A DNA stretch of 64,000 nucleotides from Bacillota bacterium (GTDB lineage: Bacteria > Bacillota > Clostridia > Acetivibrionales > JAFADI01): positions 3,876-67,875 of the forward strand of contig JAFADI010000155.1 in the NCBI GenBank assembly GCA_023424965.1, written 5' to 3'. Of the stretch, positions 36,619 through 45,658 are shown piece by piece; positions within the stretch are counted from its first letter, which is position 1, and each line of letters starts with the position of its first letter. The translations under genes were made by a program, and so were the position numbers. The notes beneath the pieces were generated by a model, which did not search any database, was not told the DNA's origin, and saw nothing but the letters and a program-made list of their open reading frames with translations.

Positions 36619-37512
36619 ATGGCAAAAACAATCATTACGGCTGCGCTTACAGGAGCGGTCACCCCTGCGGGTTATAACATCCCGGAGACTCCGGAACAGA
36701 TTGCAGCAGACGCCTATGAAGTTTGGAAACTGGGTGCGGCGGTTGTCCACCTGCACATGAGAGACGATCAAGGTCTGGGTGTTATGGACAAGGAGAAGTT
36801 TCGTGAAACAATTCGTCTGATTCGTGAGAAGAAAGACTGTGATGTTATCATTAACTGCACTTCCTCCGGAGATAATCGCGTATCAGGGGGTGATCCCGCC
36901 GGTAATGCCAAACGCATGGAGCACCATAAAGAACTGTATGGCATCGAAATGGGATCTTACGATGCGGGATCATTTAACTGGATGCCGGGAGGAGTCTTCA
37001 TGAATACTCCCCAATTCCTGCAGGAACTGGGCGATTTGTATATGGAGCGCGGAATCAAGCCTGAAATAGAGATATTTGACTCCGGCATGATGGGGGTTGC
37101 AGAATACTTTGTAAAAAAAGGACATCTCCCGGCCAAAAACCATTACCAATTCTGCCTGGGCGTGCCTGGGGCAATGCCGGCTACCGTTGATAACCTCCTT
37201 TATTTGAAGAAATGCCTTCCCGAAGGGTCAACCTGGTCAGCCTTTGGTGTTGGCGCGGGGCATCTGCCGATTATGTTTGCAACCCTTGCTTTAGGTGGAC
37301 ACATTCGTGTTGGCCTGGAAGACAATGTAATATTCAGTAAGGACGAGAATGGCAAAAAGATTATGGCTACTAACGGCATGCTGGTAGAACGCGCTGTTGC
37401 TGCAGTTAAAGATTACGGCAATCAGCCGGCCACTCCTGCGCAAGCCCGTGAGATATTAGGTATTCCTGCTTTTGATGGAGATACCGTACGTGCCGGGCTG
37501 GACATAAAGTAA
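36619..37512 (+). CDS. Beta-keto acid cleavage enzyme (BKACE, DUF849)
   Basis: A 297-residue TIM-barrel zinc enzyme. The family condenses a beta-keto acid with acetyl-CoA to give acetoacetate and a new CoA ester; the type member cleaves 3-keto-5-aminohexanoate in lysine fermentation. HLHMRD near residue 46 supplies the two zinc His, and RVGLEDN near 230 the catalytic Glu. Neighbouring lysine-fermentation genes (aminomutases, kdd) are absent, so the substrate is probably another beta-keto acid; 3,5-dioxohexanoate (triacetate) fits the cluster. GGAGAG precedes the ATG. Confidence 0.9.
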   Translation: MAKTIITAALTGAVTPAGYNIPETPEQIAADAYEVWKLGAAVVHLHMRDDQGLGVMDKEKFRETIRLIREKKDCDVIINCTSSGDNRVSGGDPAGNAKRMEHHKELYGIEMGSYDAGSFNWMPGGVFMNTPQFLQELGDLYMERGIKPEIEIFDSGMMGVAEYFVKKGHLPAKNHYQFCLGVPGAMPATVDNLLYLKKCLPEGSTWSAFGVGAGHLPIMFATLALGGHIRVGLEDNVIFSKDENGKKIMATNGMLVERAVAAVKDYGNQPATPAQAREILGIPAFDGDTVRAGLDIK

Positions 37513-37569
37513 TTATTGCATAAACCATATCTACAGCTCAAGGATTAATTTATAGAAAGAGGTGTACCT

Positions 37570-38409
37570 ATGGAGGTAAAAAAAATTGGTGTTGTGGGTG
37601 CTGGAAAGATGGGCGCCATGATTACATTAGAAGCTGCCATAACCGGATACCAATTGGTATTACAGGATATTTTCCCGGAGAATTTGACAAAGGGAAAAGC
37701 TTTTATTGAAGTACAGCTGGATAAGAGGGTAAAGAGGGGAGAACTGTCAGAGCAGGCTGTTAAGGATATCCTTGGAAGAATTGCTTATACCATGGACTAT
37801 GAAGGGTTTGAAGACATTGACATGGTTATGGAAGCAGTTGTGGAGGATATTAAAATTAAAAATGCTACATTATCAAAAGTGGATGAAATCTGTAAGCCGG
37901 AAGCAATCATTGTCACCAACACATCCTCACTGTCCATTTCAGTGCTGGCGAATGCAGTCAAACGTCAAGGACAATTTGCCGGAATGCACTTCTTTATATC
38001 ACCCTCGAAGTTGGTTGAAGTAGTGAGGGGGTATTATACAGGGGATGATACAGTAAAGACAGCAATGGAAGTCGGCAGTAAGATGGGAAAGGTCTGTATC
38101 GAAGTCCATAAGGATACGCCGGGTTTTTTGGCTAACAGGATCTATACACCTTTGTTTATTGAAGCTTTCCGGGTATTCGAGGAAGGGATAGCATCCAAGG
38201 AGGATATCGATCTTGCAATGGAAAATTCCTACTTGCCGATAGGTCCGTTTAAACTGGCAGATATTATCGGGCTGGATACGCTTATGAATGTGCTGCAATA
38301 TTTCACACAGGAGCTTGGTCCTGAATGGAATCCGCCACAGACTGTGAAAAGGCTTGTTAATGCTAAAAGATATGGAAGAAAGACGGGTAAGGGCTGGTAT
38401 GAATATTGA
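37570..38409 (+). CDS. 3-Hydroxyacyl-CoA dehydrogenase-family enzyme with altered substrate loop
   Basis: A 279-residue NAD(P)-dependent dehydrogenase of the 3-hydroxybutyryl-CoA dehydrogenase family. The nucleotide motif is GVVGAGKMGAMI at residues 7-18; TNTSSLSIS, the catalytic His in GMHFF and DTPGFLANR are kept. The usual HFFNPxPxMKLVE segment reads HFFISPSKLVEV, two residues shorter and without the Asn-Pro. This suggests a different substrate, possibly a free hydroxy-oxo acid such as 3-hydroxy-5-oxohexanoate. It follows the BKACE gene at 57 nt in the same probable operon. Confidence 0.85.
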   Translation: MEVKKIGVVGAGKMGAMITLEAAITGYQLVLQDIFPENLTKGKAFIEVQLDKRVKRGELSEQAVKDILGRIAYTMDYEGFEDIDMVMEAVVEDIKIKNATLSKVDEICKPEAIIVTNTSSLSISVLANAVKRQGQFAGMHFFISPSKLVEVVRGYYTGDDTVKTAMEVGSKMGKVCIEVHKDTPGFLANRIYTPLFIEAFRVFEEGIASKEDIDLAMENSYLPIGPFKLADIIGLDTLMNVLQYFTQELGPEWNPPQTVKRLVNAKRYGRKTGKGWYEY

Positions 38410-38433
38410 TATATGAAGATCGAAACAGGAGTT

Positions 38434-38487
38434 CAGATAACTATCAAAAGGACAGAGGGTACCCTCTGTCCTTTTGATAGTTATCTG
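38434..38487. terminator. 54-bp perfect palindrome between convergent genes
   Basis: 27 bp beginning CAGATAACTATC at 38434 are followed without any spacer by their exact inverted copy, centred on GGTACC. It ends inside the stop codon region of the LysR gene. It probably terminates both the dehydrogenase operon and the convergent regulator gene, but is longer and more perfect than an ordinary terminator. Confidence 0.7.
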
Positions 38488-39395
38488 GATTGGAATCCAT
38501 GAATGGTTTTCTTTGCGGATTCTATAAAATCTTTGATCGATGGATTGGTATTTGAGGTTTTCCATAGGATCGAGATCGGGGATTCAAGTTCATGTTTGGT
38601 TGTTTCGTCCGGTTCGATCGGTATTAACCTCACTCCTTCCGGTGCAGAAAATTTTGCGGTTCGGGCAGTGATTGCAATACCGATATTGCTGTTGACCAGC
38701 ATCAGCAAACTGTGGATGTTTGAGATCACTGCTGCAACTTTGGGAATAAAACCGGCACTTTCACAAAGCTGATTGACATGAATCATGCCCAGGTTGTATA
38801 TATCCGGCATAACCATGATGAAGGTACACTCGGAAAGGTCTTTTATCCTCAAAGATGTACTGGTCGCCAACGGGTGGTTGGAACACATCGCTACATATAA
38901 AGGTTGGGACAAAAGCTTGCAGGAGGAAATACCGGAGATTTTTTCAGAATTATAGGTAAGCGTGTAAGCGCAATCGATTTCGTCCCTCAATAAATTATAA
39001 ATTAAGCCTGACATACAGTTATCGCTGTATGTAATATGCGTTTTGGGGTTTCTGATAATAAAACTATTGATGATTTTAGGAAAGATATCATCGATAAGAT
39101 CATTTAGAATACCCAGTCTAAGATGGAATTCATCAGTGGTAGAGCTGTTAAAATCATAAATGCACTTGTCGTACTCCGAGACTATTTTTTCAGCATGTCC
39201 AAGGAAGGTATTTCCAAAATTTGTAAGTTCAACAGATCTCTTTGTGCGAATGAACAGCTGACATCCCAATTCTTCTTCCAAACGGACGATCTGCCTGCTG
39301 AAAGCGGACTGGGAAAGGTACATTTGCTCAGCAGATTTTGTGAAATTAAGACTCTTTGCAAGAAGGAGGAAAGCCTTTAAATGCTTAATATCCAT
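38481..39395 (-). CDS. LysR-type transcriptional regulator 1
   Basis: A 304-residue LTTR with the N-terminal winged helix-turn-helix (FTKSAEQMYLSQSAFSRQIVRLEEELGCQLF) and a periplasmic-binding-like effector domain. The ATG at 39395 lies 8 nt after GAGGGG; the in-frame GTG at 39404 overlaps that site. It is divergent from the thiolase 2/CoA-transferase operon and is its likely regulator, reading a pathway intermediate such as an organic acid or CoA ester. Confidence 0.9.
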   Translation of the reverse strand: MDIKHLKAFLLLAKSLNFTKSAEQMYLSQSAFSRQIVRLEEELGCQLFIRTKRSVELTNFGNTFLGHAEKIVSEYDKCIYDFNSSTTDEFHLRLGILNDLIDDIFPKIINSFIIRNPKTHITYSDNCMSGLIYNLLRDEIDCAYTLTYNSEKISGISSCKLLSQPLYVAMCSNHPLATSTSLRIKDLSECTFIMVMPDIYNLGMIHVNQLCESAGFIPKVAAVISNIHSLLMLVNSNIGIAITARTAKFSAPEGVRLIPIEPDETTKHELESPISILWKTSNTNPSIKDFIESAKKTIHGFQSR

Positions 39396-39731
39396 TATCG
39401 TCACCCCTCTGCATTATGTGTATTTCTAACCGCTACTATCTCAATATTTTATCATCTTTTCAAAATACTCGTCAAATTATAATTTAAGATGGACTTATGC
39501 ATTAAACAATTAATGAAATGTATCCTTTGCATTAGACAATAGTTTAACAATTAATTAAAATTAACCTATCCGGACAGTTCAGAAATACTCTACTTGGCTG
39601 CGCATGCCTTTGCTTTTACATTTTATGCATTATGTGATTTTAAACTCTTTACAGTAAACTCTTAATTTAGTAAAAGGTTTCTTGCATTTGTAAATAAATA
39701 TGAATTTATAAACAGAAGGGGTCTAATAACA
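39396..39731. promoter_or_regulatory. Divergent regulatory region of LysR 1 and thiolase 2 operon
   Basis: The 336-nt AT-rich region has no gene. It contains several related sites: TGCATTATGTG at 39410 and again at 39626, TTATGCATTAAACAATTAATG at 39494 (with the perfect repeat CATTAA-ACAA-TTAATG), and TTGCATTAGACAAT at 39527-39540. The site at 39623 also resembles the shared operator of the SDR and hydrolase genes (TTATGCAT, gap, ATTTTA). Multiple LysR-type binding sites are likely. Confidence 0.5.
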
Positions 39732-40901
39732 ATGAGAGAAGCAGTTATTATTTCGGCGGTTCGTACTCCTGTCGGAAAAGCAAGGGGTACGCTGGCAGGC
39801 GTACCGGCGGCTGATCTGGGTGCATTGGTGATTCGGGAGGCGGTAAAGCGTGCACGGATTGATCCAGCTGAGATAGAGGATGTATTTTTTGGCAACCTTA
39901 TGGCAAATGAGTATGCAAATATCGGCAGAGTTGCAGCTCTGGGGGCAGGCCTTCCTTATTCCGTGCCTGCGGTCATGATGGACCGCCAGTGTGGTTCATC
40001 ACTGACTACCTTCGGTCTTGCTGCAATGATGATTGAAGGGGGACATGCAGACGTACTGGTATCGGCAGGGGCGGAAAGTGACTCAAGAAGAACCTATGTC
40101 ATGGAAAAACCAACTGCAGCCTATTCGATAGTACCTCCGCAGTGGGCAGATATAAAATCAGCCTATGAACCGGAAGATTGTATCACTATGGGCCTTACAG
40201 CAGAAAATCTTGCCGAAAAGTACGGAATTACCAGAGAAGACTGTGATGCCTTTTCCGTTCAAAGCCACAAGAAAGCATTTGCCGCATGGGAGGCCGGATA
40301 TTTCAAAGAACAGATCATTCCCGTTGAAGTATCCCCGGGTAAAGGAAAAACAGCCTTCATTGACAGAGACGAGCCTGTTCGCAGCAATTGCAGCATGGAA
40401 ACCCTGGCTAAGCTGCCGCCGGTATTTAAAAAAGACGGGATAGTAACTGCCGGTAACAGCTCTCCAATGAGCGACGGCGCCGGTGCTGCCGTCCTTATGG
40501 AAAAAGAGAAGGCTAAATCCCTGGGCTTGCCTATCCTTGGGAAATTTGCCGGGTTTGCCAGTGTTGGACTCGATCCCAAATATATGGGATATGGTCCGGT
40601 TGAGGCTACAAAGAAGCTGCTGAAAAAGAAGGGCATGACCCTGAAGGACATCGACCTGATTGAGATGAACGAGGCTTTTGCGGCCCAGTCAATCGCCTGT
40701 ATAAATGGGCTGGATATGGATACGGCCAAATTGAATGTCAACGGCGGAGCAATCGCTTTAGGTCACCCACTGGGTGGGACTGGAGCCGTACTGGTCGCCA
40801 AAATGGTTTACGAACTGAACAGAAGAGGCCTGGAAAGAGGGTTGATTACCTTCTGTGTCGGCGGTGGGCAGGGCGTTGCTGCTTTGATCGAAAGGGAGTA
40901 A
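39732..40901 (+). CDS. Acyl-CoA C-acyltransferase (thiolase) 2
   Basis: A 389-residue thiolase related to but distinct from thiolase 1. The nucleophilic Cys is in MDRQCGSSLTTFG near residue 88, His in [16 protein letters not shown] near 344 and the second Cys in FCVGGGQGV. The AYSIVPPQW segment differs from thiolase 1 and may reflect another chain length. It leads an operon with the CoA-transferase subunits (12-nt gap) and an OFA-type carrier, so thiolytic cleavage of acetoacetyl-CoA or a related 3-oxoacyl-CoA is likely. Confidence 0.92.
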   Translation: MREAVIISAVRTPVGKARGTLAGVPAADLGALVIREAVKRARIDPAEIEDVFFGNLMANEYANIGRVAALGAGLPYSVPAVMMDRQCGSSLTTFGLAAMMIEGGHADVLVSAGAESDSRRTYVMEKPTAAYSIVPPQWADIKSAYEPEDCITMGLTAENLAEKYGITREDCDAFSVQSHKKAFAAWEAGYFKEQIIPVEVSPGKGKTAFIDRDEPVRSNCSMETLAKLPPVFKKDGIVTAGNSSPMSDGAGAAVLMEKEKAKSLGLPILGKFAGFASVGLDPKYMGYGPVEATKKLLKKKGMTLKDIDLIEMNEAFAAQSIACINGLDMDTAKLNVNGGAIALGHPLGGTGAVLVAKMVYELNRRGLERGLITFCVGGGQGVAALIERE

Positions 40902-40913
40902 TGGAGGGAGATT

Positions 40914-41579
40914 ATGAGTAACATCAGCAAATTGGTAAGTAAAAATGAAATCATGAAGCTATTTAAGGACAATTTGACAATAATGTGCGGAGGCTTCGCC
41001 AATAAAGGCAATCCCGATAAACTGATTGATATGGTGGTGGAATCCGGGATTCAGAATTTGACCCTTATATCCAACGACGCAGGTGATCCGGATCTCACCA
41101 TTGGCAGATTTGTCAGAAGCGGCCAGGCAAAAAAACTTATTGCGTCACATGTTGGAATGAATCCGGAACTGGGGCAAGCGGTACTGGCCGGAAAAATGGA
41201 ACTGGAGCTTTGTCCTCAAGGCACACTTGCAGAGAGAATCCGATGCGGTGGAACCGGATTGGGGGGTGTACTGATAAAGACAGGAATCGGAACAGTGATT
41301 GAAGAAGGGAAGCGGAAGCTGGAAGTAAACGGGCAGACCTACTTGCTTGAATTGCCGCTGACAGCGGATATTGCGCTGGTAAAGGCATTTAAAGCGGATA
41401 CCCTTGGTAACCTGGTTTTTAAGGGAACACAGAGAAATTTCAATCCCCTGGTGGCGATGGCGGGGAAGACCGTTATTGTTGAAGCGGAAGAAATTGTACC
41501 CGTTGGCAGTCTGGAGATGGATGAAATTGTGACGCCCAGCATATTTGTTTCCATGATCTGGGACAACAAGGAGGAGTAG
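40914..41579 (+). CDS. 3-Oxoacid/acetoacetate CoA-transferase, subunit A
   Basis: A 221-residue alpha subunit of a class I CoA-transferase (AtoD type), with MCGGFANKGNPDKLID near residue 23 and GGTGLGGVLIKTGIGT near 105. With the next gene it transfers CoA between a donor acyl-CoA and acetoacetate or a similar acid. GGAGGGAG precedes the ATG. The gene is 4 nt from subunit B. Confidence 0.93.
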   Translation: MSNISKLVSKNEIMKLFKDNLTIMCGGFANKGNPDKLIDMVVESGIQNLTLISNDAGDPDLTIGRFVRSGQAKKLIASHVGMNPELGQAVLAGKMELELCPQGTLAERIRCGGTGLGGVLIKTGIGTVIEEGKRKLEVNGQTYLLELPLTADIALVKAFKADTLGNLVFKGTQRNFNPLVAMAGKTVIVEAEEIVPVGSLEMDEIVTPSIFVSMIWDNKEE

Positions 41580-41583
41580 AAAT

Positions 41584-42228
41584 ATGCCAATAGACATTAA
41601 AGAAAAAATAGCACGAAAGGTCGCCGGTTTCTTCAAACCTGGGGATGTTGTGAATCTGGGCATAGGGATTCCTACGATGGTAGGAAATTTTATTGAAGAA
41701 GGGGTATGGCTGCACACGGAAAATGGGTTGTTAGGCTATGGCCCTGCACCTGAAAAAGGAAAAGAAAGTGAATATCTCACCGGTGCAGGTGCACAGTATT
41801 TGACGGCATTTCCCGGCGCGGCTGCCTTTGACAGTGCAACCAGCTTTGCAATCATTCGTGGAGGGCACCTTACCGCGACAGTACTTGGAGCGCTGGAAGT
41901 TGATGTAAAAGGAAACATAGCAAACTGGAGCAGGCCTGGCGTTATTGTGGGCATGGGGGGCGCTATGGACCTGGTCAATGGTGCTAAGAATGTTATTGTT
42001 GCAATGGAGCACACCGCAAAAGGCGGAAAACATAAGATACTGGAAAACTGTGGTCTTCCCTTGACCGGTGCCGGAGTTGTAACAAAAATTGTAACAGAGT
42101 TATGCGTCATCGATGTGATGAAAGAAGGACTGGTTTTAAAAGAGATAGGGGATGGAGTCACACTGGAAGAAATTTATGAAAAAACAGGAGCGAAGCTGAT
42201 TGTTCCTGATCACGTTGAAATAATGTAG
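41584..42228 (+). CDS. 3-Oxoacid/acetoacetate CoA-transferase, subunit B
   Basis: A 214-residue beta subunit (AtoA type). The catalytic Glu that forms the CoA thioester is in HTENGLLGYGP near residue 47; NLGIGIPTMV and the later GAMDLVNGAKNVIVAMEHTAKGGKHKI block are family hallmarks. GGAGGAG precedes the ATG. Its product could convert acetoacetate released by the BKACE reaction into acetoacetyl-CoA for the thiolases. Confidence 0.94.
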   Translation: MPIDIKEKIARKVAGFFKPGDVVNLGIGIPTMVGNFIEEGVWLHTENGLLGYGPAPEKGKESEYLTGAGAQYLTAFPGAAAFDSATSFAIIRGGHLTATVLGALEVDVKGNIANWSRPGVIVGMGGAMDLVNGAKNVIVAMEHTAKGGKHKILENCGLPLTGAGVVTKIVTELCVIDVMKEGLVLKEIGDGVTLEEIYEKTGAKLIVPDHVEIM

Positions 42229-42241
42229 AGGGTGGTACTCA

Positions 42242-43471
42242 ATGAATTTTGAACAAAAAAGATGGAAGCATATGATTGCAGCGCTGGCGCTGGCTCTATG
42301 CGCGGGTATCGGATACACCTGGAGCGTATTCCAGAAACCCTTGATGGAACATTTTCAATGGGGAATACAGTCGATTTCGTTGACCTTCACCATACAGATT
42401 CTGGTTTCTACTCTTTTGCCTGTTTTCCTTGGAAAATATCAGAAAATCCTGGGTGTAAAAAATTATCTGAGGATTGGAATCGCAATCTATGTATCTGGTC
42501 TGGTGGCAACCATGTTTACAAACTCGATTGGGTATCTGTATCTGATTTATGGGGTTGTCGTGGGGACCGGGATCGGTATGCTGTATCCCTGTCTGATGGC
42601 ATACGGCGGCAGGCTGTTCCCGGATAAAACCGGTATGGCGGCAGGATTAATGGCCTGTGCCTATGGCGGTGGTTCTATTATCTGGGCACCCTTATCTGCG
42701 TACTTTATTGGCAGGCAAGGTGTGCTCCCGGTGTTTGGATTATTCGCGGCAATATTTGCATTGGTGATGATACCCTTCTCCTTCTTGATGAATGATGTGC
42801 CGGAGGATTTCAGGGGCGAGGAGAAGAAAAATGCGAAAGTCGGAAGGAAGGTAACTGCATCAGAGGATTATACCTGGAGAGAAATGCTCAAGACCGCACG
42901 ATACCATATCATCGTCATTGTGCTGACACTGGGGGCAACCGCGGGTTTGATGATTATGGGCCATGCTTCAACAATCCTGCAGGAGGTGCAGAACTTTACT
43001 CCGGAAAAGGCGGCTTATATCCTTGGTTTTATTTCGATTTTCAACGCCTTTGGGCGGTTGGCTTTCGGGTATATTTCCGACAAGCTTGGCAGGTATACCG
43101 TAATGCTGCTGCTGTTTACCGTGATAGGCGGATCAATGGTATTACTGACAATATCCGGCGGAGTCATCTTTGTAACTGCTCTTTTTGCCATCAGTGCCTG
43201 CTACGGGGGTTTTACTTCGATGTTCTCACCGATCTGTGCAGACAATTTCGGAATCAAAAATCTGGCGGTCAACTACAGCTTTCTATACGTGGCCTACGGA
43301 TTTGCCGGTGTTATTGGACCTCAGCTGGCGGCGAACACAAAAGCTGCAGGCGGCGGATATAACCTGGCATTTATGACGGTAGCCGTGATGAGCCTTATAG
43401 GAATTGGTCTGACAGTGTTCCTTATGACCGGCTTGAGTAAAAGTAAAAAAGAGGTTAGCACCGCTCAGTAA
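42242..43471 (+). CDS. MFS carrier, OFA (oxalate/formate antiporter-like) family
   Basis: A 409-residue transporter with twelve predicted helices. The N-terminus ALCAGIGYTWSVFQKPL is the OFA pattern, and the loop between helices 2 and 3 is replaced by FLGKYQKILGVKNY. FGYISDKLGRYT between helices 8 and 9 is the repeated MFS motif. It is the last gene of the thiolase 2 operon and probably carries the substrate or an organic-acid product. Confidence 0.88.
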   Translation: MNFEQKRWKHMIAALALALCAGIGYTWSVFQKPLMEHFQWGIQSISLTFTIQILVSTLLPVFLGKYQKILGVKNYLRIGIAIYVSGLVATMFTNSIGYLYLIYGVVVGTGIGMLYPCLMAYGGRLFPDKTGMAAGLMACAYGGGSIIWAPLSAYFIGRQGVLPVFGLFAAIFALVMIPFSFLMNDVPEDFRGEEKKNAKVGRKVTASEDYTWREMLKTARYHIIVIVLTLGATAGLMIMGHASTILQEVQNFTPEKAAYILGFISIFNAFGRLAFGYISDKLGRYTVMLLLFTVIGGSMVLLTISGGVIFVTALFAISACYGGFTSMFSPICADNFGIKNLAVNYSFLYVAYGFAGVIGPQLAANTKAAGGGYNLAFMTVAVMSLIGIGLTVFLMTGLSKSKKEVSTAQ

Positions 43472-43573
43472 ATCGAACTACAGGCTTCCTAACGAAGAAG
43501 GATGAAAAGAGAATCAGCCCTGGCAGACCTAAAAGGTGTCTGTACAGAGTTGAGGCACTAGGGGGATTCGCGC

Positions 43574-45658
43574 TTGAAAAAGATAGGATTGAATATTGAC
43601 GGATATAGAATTGAAGCTGTAGAAGGACAGAATCTCTTGAAGGCGGCATTGGATGCAGGAATCTACATTCCTCATCTTTGCTACCATCCGACGCTGACTC
43701 CGCAGGGTGGATGCAAGCTTTGTTCCATAGAAATCGAAGGACATGAGGGAATTGTCCAGTCTTGTGAAACTATTGTCAAAGAGGGCATGGTTGTGAAAAC
43801 CAAAACAGACAAGGTGAAGCAGCTTCGCCGGGTTGCTCTGGAGCTTCTGCTGGCAAGCCACCCCAAGGATTGCACCTCCTGCGATAAGTATCTGAAGTGT
43901 GAACTGCAGGCTTTGATGCAGTATATGGGAGTAACTCATTCACGTCTCCGTGAAATTGACAAAGAAAATACGAGAGTTGCCATTTCGGACAATCTTATTC
44001 AAAAGGAAATGTTCAGATGCATCCAGTGCGGGCGTTGCATCCGGGCCTGTGAAGAACTGCGTGGTGTAGGAGCCCTGCGCTACAATAAGAAGGATGGAGA
44101 AACCTATGTAAGCACCAGGGATGACAAACCTTTATCGGAAACAGACTGCCGATTCTGCGGAGCATGTGTGGAAGTCTGCCCGACAGGAGCAATTCAGGAC
44201 ACCAAGGGTGTTTTTTCAAAGGTCTCTCCAAGAAATAGGGCACTAACTCCGTGCAAGGACAAATGTCCGGCGCATACGGATATTCCGGCATATGTCAGAT
44301 TGGTGGAGCAAGGCAACTACAGTGGTGCGGTCTCCGTTTTCCGCGAAAAACTAACTTTTCCGCATTCGCTGGGATATATATGTACACATTCGTGCGAATC
44401 AGGATGTAAGCGGCGTTATGTGAACGAAGCGGTTTCCATTAGAGAAATCAAAAAGTTTGCAGTAGAAAACGACAGGGAGGAGAGCTGGAAAAAGAGAGCT
44501 TTTCACTGCCCTCCAACAGGTAAAAAAGTTGCAGTTATCGGTGGCGGGCCTTGTGGAATGACAGCTGCATACTATCTTGCCAAAAAAGGCCATGAAGTGA
44601 CCGTATTTGAGCGTCAGCCTCTGGCGGGCGGAATGTTGTCCTATGGCATTCCTAAATACAGACTTCCACAGGAAATCGTCAACAAAGAAGTGGACATTCT
44701 GAAAGAGGCCGGTATCAAAATTAAACCAGGTGTAAGCATTAAGTCCCTGGAAGAACTAAAAGGAAAGGGTTCCGATGCAATCCTGGTGGCCGTGGGAGCA
44801 CAGAAAGGCAAACGTCCTCCTGTTTTTTGCAAAGACTGGAAGAATGCCTATGATGCGGTAGAGTTCTGCAGACTTGCCAATGAAGGGAACCTTCCGAAGC
44901 TTGGGGAAACCTTGACCGTGTACGGGGGAGGAAACGTCGCTTTCGATTGCGCAAGGACGGCAAAAAAGAGCGGTGTTCCAGTGGTCAGAGTGGTTTGTAT
45001 GGAACCTCGCAGTGAAATGCTGGCGGATGCGGAGGAAATTTCCTGCGCCCTGGAAGAGGGCATTGAGATTCTGAACAGTAAATCAATCCTGGGCATCGAT
45101 GAAATTGAAAAAAATGTACGTTCATTAAAAATGATCGACGTTATCAGCTTTTCTTTTGGAGAAAAGGGACTTGAGATGCTGACCCGGGAAGGCTCCGAGA
45201 CTGTTCTGAAAACTGACTCATTGATTTTTGCAACCGGCCAGCAGCCTGATCTTAAGGAGGATTTTGGCGTTGAATTGTACCGCGGCAGCTTTATCAAGAC
45301 GGATAATGACCTTCAGACAAGTGAGGATGGAGTTTTTGCAGCAGGAGATGCCATCTATGGCACAAAGTCTGTGGTGGAAGCCATTGCATCCGGACGGCAG
45401 GCGGCGGTGAATATCGACAGGTATTTGGACGGCGACGGTAATATCGAAGAAAACCTGTATGACAGGGTAAAGCCTGATCAAAAAATCGGCATCCTTGAAG
45501 GGTTTTCAAGGATGAATAGAACAGAACAGCTATGCGGCGAATGCGATGCAAAGACAGAGGCAAGCCGCTGTCTGCAATGTGACCTGAGGCTGGATATTGA
45601 AAAAGTGAAATTTTGGGTTGATGAACACTATAAGCAGGTGAAGGAGGTGAGGGAATGA
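43574..45658 (+). CDS. Fused NuoG-like ferredoxin / GltD-like NAD(P)H flavoprotein
   Basis: A 694-residue electron-transfer protein. Residues 1-80 bind [2Fe-2S] (Cys in HLCYHP, GGCKLC and QSC). A His-Cys3 [4Fe-4S] site follows (HPKDCTSC), then two ferredoxin clusters (CIQCGRCIRAC near 150 and CRFCGACVEVCP near 195). From about 230 it is a GltD-type reductase with further Cys (CKDKCPAH), FAD motif IGGGPCGM near 320, NAD(P) motif VYGGGNVAFDCA near 457 and FAAGDA near 595. It probably passes electrons from NAD(P)H to a partner flavoprotein. The TTG start follows AGGGGGA. It overlaps the next gene by ATGA. Confidence 0.85.
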   Translation: MKKIGLNIDGYRIEAVEGQNLLKAALDAGIYIPHLCYHPTLTPQGGCKLCSIEIEGHEGIVQSCETIVKEGMVVKTKTDKVKQLRRVALELLLASHPKDCTSCDKYLKCELQALMQYMGVTHSRLREIDKENTRVAISDNLIQKEMFRCIQCGRCIRACEELRGVGALRYNKKDGETYVSTRDDKPLSETDCRFCGACVEVCPTGAIQDTKGVFSKVSPRNRALTPCKDKCPAHTDIPAYVRLVEQGNYSGAVSVFREKLTFPHSLGYICTHSCESGCKRRYVNEAVSIREIKKFAVENDREESWKKRAFHCPPTGKKVAVIGGGPCGMTAAYYLAKKGHEVTVFERQPLAGGMLSYGIPKYRLPQEIVNKEVDILKEAGIKIKPGVSIKSLEELKGKGSDAILVAVGAQKGKRPPVFCKDWKNAYDAVEFCRLANEGNLPKLGETLTVYGGGNVAFDCARTAKKSGVPVVRVVCMEPRSEMLADAEEISCALEEGIEILNSKSILGIDEIEKNVRSLKMIDVISFSFGEKGLEMLTREGSETVLKTDSLIFATGQQPDLKEDFGVELYRGSFIKTDNDLQTSEDGVFAAGDAIYGTKSVVEAIASGRQAAVNIDRYLDGDGNIEENLYDRVKPDQKIGILEGFSRMNRTEQLCGECDAKTEASRCLQCDLRLDIEKVKFWVDEHYKQVKEVRE

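Noticed and set aside
36619..38409. Lysine fermentation (kce-type) pathway
   Set aside because: BKACE alone suggests it, but the aminomutase, kdd and kal genes are absent and the dehydrogenase is of another family.
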